Position numbers and translations under genes: made by a program
NCBI GenBank assembly: GCA_029948255.1
Contig: JALIZF010001713.1
Span: forward strand, 496,001-560,000
Length of the DNA stretch: 64,000 nucleotides
Direction of reading: 5' to 3'
From: Telmatactis stephensoni
Lineage: Eukaryota > Cnidaria > Anthozoa > Actiniaria > Isophelliidae
Part shown: piece after piece, positions 42,301 to 52,400 of the stretch
How positions within the stretch are numbered: the first letter of the stretch is position 1
Layout of the letters: each line of letters starts with the position of its first letter
The notes under the pieces: generated by a model
Databases searched by the model: none
What the model was told of the DNA's origin: nothing
Seen by the model: the letters and a program-made list of their open reading frames with translations, nothing else

Positions 42301-43890
42301 CTAAATTTTATAGTTCGAGCTTTTTCTCCTACTTTACACGGTGCACAACATGTTTTGATAAATTTGTTTGCAGAATCCGGTCGATAAAATACTCTTTTTC
42401 TTTACCAAAAAACGAATTTTCTTTCCACGGACAAGCGAATGTTCTTTAATAAAAGGAGTGCGCGCGCGAGATGCGCAGTAGCAAGGGTCCCGAACTACCT
42501 TAAGCTGCTATCTCTGATAATAAGCCTGGCAGTGCAGTGTTTTTGTTTTCACTTTCCTTGTAATCACCATCATATCTATAATCATCATCATTATTATCGA
42601 GCTATCATCAAAATAACAAGGCAAAGCTACTATTTAACGTCGTTGCGTAGTTCCTTTAGCTGAACGCTGGTGGTCTCCCAGGAAGCCGACGGTGCCCTCT
42701 TTACCCACCTCTGTCTCTCCATCAGTGCTCTTAGTCACAGAGAGAAGTCGAAATAAGCGTGTGAGTTGACTGGGACCTCTTACTCAGAAGGCGCCACGCA
42801 ACAAACATTTGCAACCTGCTCTGAAACATCAGTCTAAATGGTGATGTTCAACTTCCGTGCCCCATCCGACAATGACCATCCATGAACCGGACATGTCCCC
42901 TCTTAATAACAAGGGTGGTACTGGGATGTGCGTACGTCAGCGGGAGTTCAACAAAGAGCCTCTCGGTTGATTTCGCTCACTTAAAGTGTGATGTTTGCTT
43001 TGATGCGGGTGGTTTAGATACTATGTATACTAAGGGTGTTCACTTTCCATTCAGTGGAACCAACTGGCCAGAACGGCCAGATTTCTTACGACTGATTCCA
43101 GCCAGAGCTGGGAATTGACATGTACCATTTAAGAACTGGCCGTTCTGGCCGGTTGGTTCCACTAAATGGAAAACACCCTAAATCACAATCGACAAGACGG
43201 CACCATATTCATGGCAAGATGTCCTGCACTCAGATATTTAATTCCACAGGGAACACTAAGCATCTAATAACTGCCGGTCGTGCATTCTCTGATTTTCGCG
43301 TTTGCTTGTTTTATCAGATGGAAAACATTGGTTTTTTTACAGACTTCGTAACCGCCTATGGAATACCTGGCGAATATAAGTTTGTTACTAACGATTTGTA
43401 CACCCAAGCTAATATGAATCAGGTAAGGAAACTATGTCCAGAAAGCTCATTTCAACTTCATTAAGCGATCGGACCACATGTGAGGACCCTGCTTTGCTTA
43501 GGGGATCCCTATACATGCACGCAAGAGACTGCTGACCAGCATGCCTCGATTTTAACTTCGCCTAAATTTCTTTTAGCCACATTAAAAGCAATTCTAATTT
43601 ATCTTAATTGAAGGTCTTGCTGTGTTTGGATAACCTGAAGAAAGAGGTAATAAGATGATGAATATGTAGCCTTTACTTCTTTGGTATGACGTTTTCGGCT
43701 CTAAAAAATAAAATTTAAAAATGGGAAATGTGTAAGCCGCCATGTTGAAGACCATCAAATTGCAATTTAAGCCATTTTGATGAATTTATTATCGTGTGCC
43801 TTTTTTGAGTACAAATACAGCAGCTTAAAAGGCTCATACTTGCTTGTTTTTCTTTTCTTGATCTAGGCCGCAAAGAAAGGATTTAAATAA
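39336..43890 (+). CDS. Single calponin-homology-domain protein (transgelin/calponin-like), gene 2
   Basis: Six exons: 39336-39347 (M-A-S-N), 40429-40553, 41508-41577, 43318-43422, 43614-43646 and 43867-43890 (TAA), giving 122 residues. It is a tandem paralogue of the gene at 29419-36391. Exon lengths 105, 33 and 24 are identical and all intron phases match, while the N-terminus is shorter. CH landmarks are VKDWIVRTTGC, LNSGIVLCTLANKLKPG, KKMENIGFFTDFVTAYGI and VTNDLYTQANMNQV. It probably binds actin or related cytoskeletal partners as other single-CH proteins do; no calponin repeat follows. The very short first coding exon rests on frame and the GTGAGT donor. CTTTTAG directly before ATG could be the acceptor of a 5'UTR intron. 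A candidate AATAAA is at 44374-44379. Confidence 0.9.
39966..40378 (+). repeat. 400-bp pyrimidine-rich tract (TTTC/TTCC/TTCA) before CH gene 2 exon 2
   Basis: Nearly continuous C/T sequence including perfect TTCATTCA and TTTCTTTC runs, ending about 50 bp before the exon at 40429. Confidence 0.9.
40593..40776. mobile_element. TIR MITE (TAGCCTCCTCCGCGGGCAAC)
   Basis: Ends TAGCCTCCTCCGCGGGCAAC and GTTGCCTGCGGAGGAGGCTA are inverted. It contains a direct internal repeat of CCTTTTGGGCTC...GAAGAAAAAAGACT. Confidence 0.9.
40868..41190. repeat. Composite palindromic repeat, copy 3 (reverse order)
   Basis: The palindromic block (TTCCATTTTTCCGTGCGAC ... AGACCCACGGCAAAAAATGG) is followed by the companion block (CAACCAATCAGAGTGGACG ... 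ACAAATCAGAGCGCTCG), ending in an ATTATATAA string. Confidence 0.82.
41706..42503. mobile_element. About 800-bp non-autonomous TIR element (TTAAGGTAGTTCGGGA)
   Basis: The 16-bp ends TTAAGGTAGTTCGGGA and TCCCGAACTACCTTAA are perfect inverted repeats. The interior has only short unrelated ORFs. It fills much of the third intron of CH gene 2. Confidence 0.88.
43031..43182. mobile_element. TIR MITE (AAGGGTGTTCACTTTCCATT)
   Basis: About 45-bp arms containing GTGGAACCAACTGGCCAGAA and the complementary GGCCGGTTGGTTCCAC. It ends about 135 bp before the acceptor of CH gene 2 exon 4. Confidence 0.88.
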
Positions 43891-44952
43891 GTTATGGATG
43901 TCAACAAACTACTTGCACTTTCACGTTATCAACCTAAAGCACTATAGCTAATCCACTAAGTGTCCAAGTGAATAGTTGTCATTTATCAAATAGATATCCA
44001 CTAGACATACGATCCCATTTTTCTTGCAACTTTCCTGGCAACATTGTGCGCAATGCAACACAGTTACACCATGTGTCATGTTGCATTCATGCAAAAGCAA
44101 TGTTGCACACAACAATTGCAGGTTTAGGATCGAGTTCTACTTCTGCAGCCCTGCGCGTAACACCACAGGGGTGGACACGTGGAGCAACTGTGTTGCGTAC
44201 AATGTTGTAGAAAATGTTGCTGGAAATGTTACATCGTGTGTCCGGGCAAAATGATTTCCCCACCCCCTCCCCCAACGTCTCTAAATCCACCTACTTGTTC
44301 TATCATCCCATACATAATCACCAGTCCCTCTCTTCCCCTCCAACCACATAGATGAATGTTAACGACACATTTGAATAAATGAAAGGATGATTGTCGAAAT
44401 GTGTTCGATGGTTTTAAAATACTTCCTCAGAGATCTAAGGTGTCTCTAAGATAAAAAAGGTAAAGGCAAAGCACTATATTTAACGTCGGAAGTTCCTTCA
44501 GCTAGAAGCAAAGCTAGAAGCTGGTCTCCCAGGAAGCCGACGGTGCGCTCATTCTACCCCCCTCCCCCCCAATCCCTCCACCCCCTAACTAAAGTATGCA
44601 AACAATCAAATACAACCAACAGTTAATCAATGAAACAAACGAAGGAGCGTAACAAATAGTCAAACAAGCAGACAAACAAGCAACCAGTCATAAAAAAGAA
44701 CGATCAAATAGTTGACCTAAATTAAACGTTAACATCAGACGAATAAACTATTAGCTGAACGAGCAAAGACAAGTAAATTTATACAAAGTAACAAAAGCAA
44801 GCTAAGCAACCAAACTTTTTTCTTGTGAGAATATAAAAATAAACTGTACATGAAATAACAATCAAACAAGTAATTTTCTTAAAAATGACTATTTAACAAG
44901 ATAAAACATGGAGAATTTTAGATTGTTTCTTTTCTTACAAAGATATACAGGA
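43891..44952. other. Intergenic, no gene seen
   Basis: 3' flank of CH gene 2 (plus) and of the minus-strand gene. A dispersed repeat at 44459-44555 and a CA/AAC-rich stretch (about 44600-44800) are present. GCAACATTG-type short inverted strings cluster at about 44035-44235. Confidence 0.55.
44459..44555 (+). repeat. Dispersed repeat GCAAAGCACTATATTTAACG...GGTCTCCCAGGAAGCC
   Basis: Same family as 2141-2210 (reverse) and 42618-42705 (diverged). Confidence 0.65.
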
Positions 44953-45633
44953 TTACGGCTGCTTTTTGTCTTCGTGGTTGTCTCTGACGATAGGCGGAAG
45001 CTTGCTAGGTCTTCTCCTATATCGACGTCTTAGCTCATCACTCAAAGGAGGGAGATCAAACGCTCTGGCAGCACTAGGCTCCGAAGGGCTTCGAAGACCA
45101 AACGTGCTTCTATCCCCGTACATATTATCAACGCTATGTCTGTGAGTTATTCCTTTGAACAGCGGGCTGTCGCGGTTTTGGAATGCGCTTGGAGCCGGTG
45201 AAGTAGGTCGTTCGTAGTAATGCGATGGATTGTAGTTAAATGCAGTCATGAAGGATGGAATAACATCATCATGTTTGATCACTCGTTTCTTTTTCTTCCT
45301 CCGCGGTTTGGATACCTTGCTTTGGGAGCTGTCTTGAAAATGGCCTCTCTCTTTTGGGGTGCGGCATTCTTCTTCGTCATCAGTGTGCGTAGGGCTACAA
45401 GATGTCGCTCCATGATCAGGGCTTAGATGTGTGGCTTTTCGTCTTCGTGAGCGTCGAGGTTCAACTGATTTCTGTTCAACCAAAGCTGGAAATGTATTGC
45501 AGAAGTTCTCATGCTTCGGCGATGTAGGAAATGGCGTCCGGTTTACACGTCTTCGTCTTGCTTTCTTTTCCTCTTTATTCTTGTTTTTGAAGTGTTCTTG
45601 TGAACAATCTACTGAGTGATGGTAAGGAAACAT
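44953..45633 (-). CDS. Uncharacterised basic, low-complexity protein, single exon
   Basis: An uninterrupted ORF of 226 codons starts with ATG at 45631-45633. I do not recognise the family. The product is strongly basic and probably disordered. It has Lys/Arg clusters (KNKEEKKARRRR near residues 18-29, RRSRRRK near 60, KPRRKKKKR near 110), a proline/serine-rich middle (PTSPAPSAFQ) and a C-terminal DELRRRYRRRPSKLPPI, which looks like the most motif-like part. There is no signal peptide or membrane segment. The basic clusters would suit a nuclear or nucleic-acid-associated protein, but that is inference. It is divergently arranged with the CI-MPR gene, 815 bp apart. Length, codon-like composition and lack of repeats make it likely to be a real gene and not a chance ORF. 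Confidence 0.65.
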   Translation of the reverse strand: MFPYHHSVDCSQEHFKNKNKEEKKARRRRVNRTPFPTSPKHENFCNTFPALVEQKSVEPRRSRRRKATHLSPDHGATSCSPTHTDDEEECRTPKERGHFQDSSQSKVSKPRRKKKKRVIKHDDVIPSFMTAFNYNPSHYYERPTSPAPSAFQNRDSPLFKGITHRHSVDNMYGDRSTFGLRSPSEPSAARAFDLPPLSDELRRRYRRRPSKLPPIVRDNHEDKKQP

Positions 45634-46448
45634 TTTAGACTACGTTTGGACTCTATTGTAAAGGAGACGCAGTGAAGAAAAATATTTTACATTTCGATTG
45701 TGACGTTAAACACGTGACGTTGGATATGATACTGATTTGCGCGCGCACGCGCGGTGTGACAGGTTGTGTTCTGATAGGGCGAGCTAGTCACTAGCCTGCT
45801 TTGGAAATAAAAGTGGTGTCAACGATACCGGTGGACGATACGATTCGCGACGACGGTCGTTGAAGGTGTTCAAACGAATCCAACATTGTTGCGCGCCAGG
45901 AGTTAAATTTTGAATCATATCCTCAAAATAAACGCGTATTTTCAATACAGAAAGTCCATAGCAGCAAAACTACTTAATAAGGAAAGCTAAATAAAACTGA
46001 ATAAAACGAAAACTAAAACTTATTAAAACAATTCTTGTCGTACAGTATCGGGTGTGGGATACCTGTGTGGAGGTCGATTGGATGCTCCTATTGTATTCGG
46101 GCTTCCTGTGTTTTAAGTTAGAGAATGCAATACAAGTGAAAATACAAGGATTTTTTTTCTTCGTGCAAATATGAAATGCTCTTCTCAAAGTTTCAGATCA
46201 GGGTCCCTCTATTTTTCATCTTCCTGCTTCGCGTTGCATTTTGTTTTCCTCTTTCTCTCTTTCATTACCTTTCCGTTCCCATCCTTTCTATGTTTTTAGA
46301 CTCCTTCCTTGCCTTAACATTATCATTTTCACAATTTTTCGAAATCTCATTTTTACGCAGGAACTATTTTTAGAACGCATCTGATAATCACGTGCAGAAG
46401 ACACTCGCTTCTGCGCATGCGCCTTTTAAGCTTCAACCAAAATCCAAA
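45634..46448. promoter_or_regulatory. Putative bidirectional promoter between the minus-strand gene and the CI-MPR gene
   Basis: 815 bp separate two divergent start codons, so both promoters should lie here. TGACGTTAAACACGTGACGT-like strings (45702-45721) with CRE/E-box-like cores sit close to the minus-strand start. The TTCTGCGCATGCGCC (NRF1-like) and CCAAAATGGCGGC (YY1-like) motifs directly precede or overlap the CI-MPR ATG. Assignment is by motif only. Confidence 0.5.
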
Positions 46449-49400
46449 ATGGCGGCTGAGGCCGTAAAACTTGTTTTCCTATTTTCTTTGACGTATTTAA
46501 CAACATTTAGCTCACAAGAAGTTCTCCCAAAATCCACCCTAACAGTGGGTGCACAGAAGTTTCAATTGACAAGAAGGTAGGCGATTTTGAGGCTAAAAAT
46601 TTGACCTTGTTTACTGAATATTCCCAAAATGAACCAAAATATTCTTAAGACATTTTCCAACCTTTCTACCATTTCTTTCTTTTTAGGACATGGAATTACA
46701 AGGCCAATGGTCATACGTATAATATAAGTCTTTTTGATGGCATAAAGAAATGCAGTGGTGCTAAAGTTTGCAAGTTGCCTAGCGTCAAATTGGGGTCGAA
46801 TTTTAACTCATCGCTAGCTCCTGATGGTTCGGGATTCACTTTGCAGTTTAATGATGGGAGTTGCGAAAGTAAATCTAATGCGAAACTCACAACTCTTTTG
46901 CAGTTTAAATGTGGGAAGTACATGGTAAGTCTAGTTATAAAGTATCGTCAAAAGTAACAAAATATTTGAATGAGAAATCTGAAACGGAGAAATTAAAATG
47001 TAAAATGATTGACACGGAAGTATAGTAGACTCTGATGAAATTCCAGTTTCTCCTTTCAAAAAAGCACAAAGGAGAACTTAGATCTTGGTCAGAGAACTTA
47101 TGTGTTTTATGTACAGCTGTATCAATCCTTCAGTCTGAAGAATATTAACTTGTAAAAACAGCCACAGTACTACTATAATATATTCAAATCAGACTTATTC
47201 TGATTTATAAGACCTCTTTTGCTTGCCTCAGTATTTTCCCAATACACTCCTCTTTGTTCATGGTGAACATTTTTTCATGTCTTCTTAATTGCAACATTTC
47301 AAACAAAGAAATGCAGTTTCCAAGAGGACTGTATACGTATTGGGAAAACAGTTGAGGCAAGCGAAAGAGATCTATTAGAGCCCAACATTATAGTACTGCC
47401 CAGTCTTGTGACAAGACGAGCTCTTCTCTCCTACTGAAAACCTTTTCTCACACACCACTGGGAGCTATTGTCAAGCTGACCACCGCCAACTGACTTCTTT
47501 ATTTATCGGCATTGCTTGATCCACTTTCAACTTCACTCGATGTTGTAAATGGCTACTAAGCAGATTTAATGCCAGTCAAGGCACTTGGTGTAAGGTCTGT
47601 TTTCTTTTTTGACTGAACTTCGGCGTAAAAACGGCGTAGAATATTATTCAACTCAATTGGACATACAGTGTTTACGTCGTCTCTTCCAGGTTTGAACACC
47701 ACTGAATTTTTTCAGTCCCCATAAAGTTTGATTTTTAGTATTTTTCGGAACCGACTGCTCTTCAACCTTGTTTAAATCTTCTTTCCCGAGTTCTGATGAC
47801 TGATTTTTTGTTCTTCTAACAATTCTTCTGCCATTTTTCCTTGATTTTGTAAGCACAACTTGAGACTATGCAAGGTTGAAAACGGCGCCAAGCTTGTTGG
47901 CATTTGAGTGGTTTCCCTCATTTCATTGGCTAAACAGATTATTTTCCCCGTTTCTTATTGGCTGATGGCAGCGGGCTAAAATCTATTTTAGCCCGCTGAT
48001 TTTCCCATTTTAGCCCGCAAAATGCGCCACAATGCCCTATAAAGTTATAATAATTCATATCAACAAAACTAAAACTCAACTTACATCAAGCATGGTAAAC
48101 ACATAACAAAATAGATAAGACTGTCAACCAGAGCCTAATTAAAATGATACTCTAGCAATGTCGACTGGGTGGGTACTTTTAAAAGGGCTCGAACTTACAA
48201 GTCAGTAATAGCGGACAGCAAAAAAACAATTGAATTTGCCCACTGCACACATGACTAAGGCCCCTAGGGCCCAGGCCCCAGTGATGTGTGAGAAAACATT
48301 TTCCACTTCTTTCGTTCCTCAACCAGAGGAAAATACAACTCTTTTGCAAAACTTTTTCATTGTTTTACCCCAGTACTTTAAGCGGTTTACAGAGCTATAA
48401 ATAACTGACCCTTTAGTAATTCCCCCTAACATATATCATTTCAGGGCTCACCAAAGTTGATTGATGAACACAAAACAAGTTCAGCCTGTCTAATGATTTT
48501 TGAGTTTGTTACCAATGAAGCTTGTAAAACTGCCCCAACATTGGCTGAAGTTCCCTGTTATCTGTATAATAAAAACAAAAGAATTGATTTGACTCCACTT
48601 ATCAAGAGTGAAGGTAAGGGAGGGAATTTTCAGAGAAAAACTCACAATTTTGTAATGTATATTGCATGACTGTCTCTCAAAAGAAGCCTGGGGGATCTTA
48701 CAACCATTATCATCAAATTAAAGTCCAACCTGTAAAGTTCAAAGTCTCAATTTGAAACATGCATTATTATAATTATTAATATAATATTAATAATTAATAG
48801 TATACTAATAGAGTCGTTTTCGGATGAGTGGGAAATTTACCGCGCCTTACCGTGACCGTGTCAGTGCCGTAATGTCCATAAAAACATTCGAAATTCATGC
48901 CGTAACCGTATCGTATCGTAACCGTACAGTGTTCCCACTCATACGAAAACGACTCTATACCAATAATTGTGCTAATTTGTTATTCATCAGGTGGCCATGA
49001 AGTCACCAGTGACGATACTACAAACTCATACTACATCAATGTCTGTCGTGACATAAAACCAGAAAAAGCAAATGGTAAAACAGCAAAATGTCCTACTGGT
49101 GCCGCTGGGTGTCGTACAAGCAGTAGTAAAGCAATATCAATCGGTAGTGTTAGTAAGGCATCGATACCGGTCTTGTCACGCAATGGAGACGTAGTCATGA
49201 TGTACAATAGTACCAAGACCGTTGCCTGAGTGTAAAGGATTTCCTTCTACAAAGATAACATTTGTCTGTCCACAGTCTCTTCATTTGGTGGTAAGATTTT
49301 CTTACTCTAGTAGAGTCGTTTTCGTATGAGTGGGAAACTTACCGCGCCGTACCGTTACCGTGTCAGTGCCGTAATGTCTATAAAAACATTCGAAATTCAT

Positions 49401-52400
49401 GCCGTAACCATATCGTATCGTAACCGTACATTGTTCCCACTCATGCGAAACGACTCTAATGTGATAATGCAAGTCACTTATTGAAAGGCTTTTGATGTGT
49501 GGCATGCCAAAATAGAATTTAAGGAAAATCAATAATTTTCAATGTCTTTTTTTTTCCATTAGAGTGGTAGAGGCCCTGTAATGACATCCACAGATAACTG
49601 CATGTACGAAGTTCTCTGGGAAACCGAATATGCCTGTCCAGAGGCCGGTCTAATGTCAAATGATAGCTGTATCTTATCCAATGAGATTGTGGATTTTGAC
49701 TTAACACCCCTGCAGAAACCAGCAGGGTCATAACTACAGGGTACAAGACAACGATAGGAAGTATACTATACTACCTTAATGTCTGCAAATCTACTAATAT
49801 TCCTAACTGCATTCCATCAGGTATGACATTGATTTTACACCGTGAACGTTTGTGTGCCACTGAGACCATGAAATCCATGGTGGCATGTCTGGACCAGCAA
49901 TGAGAGTGCTCCAGGCATTCACTGCTGTGATCCAAGTTTGAGTCCTAGCTTGGGTAATGGATCACGTGTTTGTTTGTTTGTTTGGCTGGCCAAGCAGTGA
50001 GAGTGCTCCAGGCATTCACTGCTGCTTTGGTCTGAGTTTGAGTCCCAGCTTGGGTAATGGGTCATTTGTTTGTTTGTTTGGGTGGCCAAGCAATGAGAAT
50101 GCTTCAGGCATTCTCTGCTGTGGTCCAAGTTTGAGTCCCAGCTTGGGTAATGGATCATTTGTTTGTTTGTTTGTGTGCCAAAACACATGGTGGAGTCTCA
50201 GATTTTGAGAAGAAAGGCAGACACTTGTCTTCGAGTCTGTCAATCTTGCCTTGACCACACGATACCTGAATATCTCTCTGTTGGTTATAATTACACACAC
50301 ATGACTAACTTTAAATAGTGTATTTTTATTCCACATAATCATTTGTCCCAAACTGGATCACAATGTCATGTAATGGTTAATTTTTAATATGGTATTCTAG
50401 GTTACAATGCATCTGTTTGTCAAGAAATCCCTGACTCCAATCAAGTTGTATCACTGGGAGTATTCTATAAAGAGACTTTAACATTCACTGATGGTCAACT
50501 TGTACTTAGTTACAAAGGAGGCAAGCCATGTCACAATGGATTCCAGAGAGAAACCATTATCAACTTTATCTGTGATCCAAAAATCGAACAAGGTCAGCCA
50601 GACTTCAGTGGTGAACTCACCCACTGTGTTTACTTCTTCAAGTGGAAAACTCGCTTTGCTTGTCCACCGTCACGGCGTACAGGATCAGCTTGCAGAGCTA
50701 CTAATGGCAAATTTCGCTATGACCTCACAGAACTAATCAGCCCAAATGGCTCCAACTGGTTAGCCATCGATGGTGAGAGTAGCAGCTCAAGCAAAATGCT
50801 TTATGTCAATGTTTGTGGCAAACTTAATAAACAATCTGCAACTTCAAAATGTAACAGTGCGTCTGCAGCTTGCTTGATTGACAAGAAAGATGGATCAGTT
50901 AAAAATCTGGGCAGATACTATACACCTCCAGTCTTGAATCCTGATAATTCCCTGACATTGATTTACACAAATGGGGATGAATGTATCAAAGGTGTAAGGC
51001 GGAGGACTGTCATTACATTTGTCTGTCACCATGGCGACCTTACAAGTCCACCAATACTTGTTAGTCATTCTCAGGATGATTGTAATTACACTCTTATATG
51101 GAAAACGGGTAAGAAGACAATGAAAGTTATTAATTTATTTAAAATTTATTAATTTATGTAAGCTCACCAAAAAGCTTGCTGGTCTCAGGTCTCGCAAAGT
51201 TTGGCTTCGACCATTTGAAACTCCTTTTATTACAATTATTATAAGGTGCAGTTAATCATATCCATATTGCAGCAGTGGTGCATAGAGAATTTCTCAGAAG
51301 GGTTCCCTGTGAAAATGACCTAAGTGACTCTTTGATGGATATCCTGAGGGAGACAAAGGAATCACTCTTTCTTTAGTTTACAAAAATATGTACAGTAGCT
51401 CAATAATGGGTTGATGCACAGGTGGACCATCCTCTCAGTTTGTGGTTTGGGCTTCCTGTGTCAGGGTCAAATGGCCGTTGGTTTCAAACAAGCTCAAATG
51501 TAGTGCTTTTCACTGGCAATTTTACTTGATTGCTCTACATCTTGAAATTCAGAATATTGTGTCAAAATAAACTTCAATCCTTATATTTATCAGATATGAG
51601 TCTTGTTTTGTCGTCCGATAGGTTTTAAGAGAGTTATTAGAGGGAGACGTACGCTCACTAGTGCAGAAGAAAAATCACAAGGCAGGCAACTTCGGCCGAG
51701 CGAAACGTCACTCGCGCCTACATTCCCCACAAAATCTCCCTGAAAAAAAATACCCCTTGCCATTTAGACCTGGCAGTATTCAAGAATGATAACCCATGAA
51801 TACCCTGATCGAGTCTCGTTGGATTCCGTTGGGTAAAAGTGCACAAAAATCGGTCCCGAACTCTGTTGATAGCCATTCATACTATGATCTGACCACTGTG
51901 CGGTCCTCTCGGCATCCCAAGAATGCAAAAAGTCACGAAATCTCAACTGTGTTGTATCTTTTCTCATAACATAACAGGCTTTTTAGATCGTTCACAGTAA
52001 TATTCATTTAAAATCACCAGTGAAAAGCACTACATTTGAGCTTGTTTGAAACCAACAGCCATTCGACCCTGACACAGGAAGCCCAAACCACAAACTGAGA
52101 GGATGGTCCGCCTGTGGTTGATGTTTGCATGGTTAGCTGAGTGCTGTAGGCAGGGCCATTCACCACTGTGGTCCAGGTTTGAGTCCTAGCTTTGGCAATG
52201 GATCATAAGTGAACTGAGTTTGTTTGATGTGTTGTTCTCTACCATGCCATAACTTAGGGGGTTTTCTCTGGTTTTTCCTCTCTCGGCAAAAATCACCATG
52301 TGAGTTGAGCATTGTTTATAAAATATTTAATGTAGAGGTAGTGAGTGAGTGCCAGCAGATGAAGAAACAATGTATAAATTTATCTGATGAAAAGGTTAAT

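Noticed and set aside
50491..50736. 81-codon ORF inside CI-MPR exon 6
   Set aside because: It is in the wrong frame. The true frame encodes the MRH repeat with conserved cysteines.
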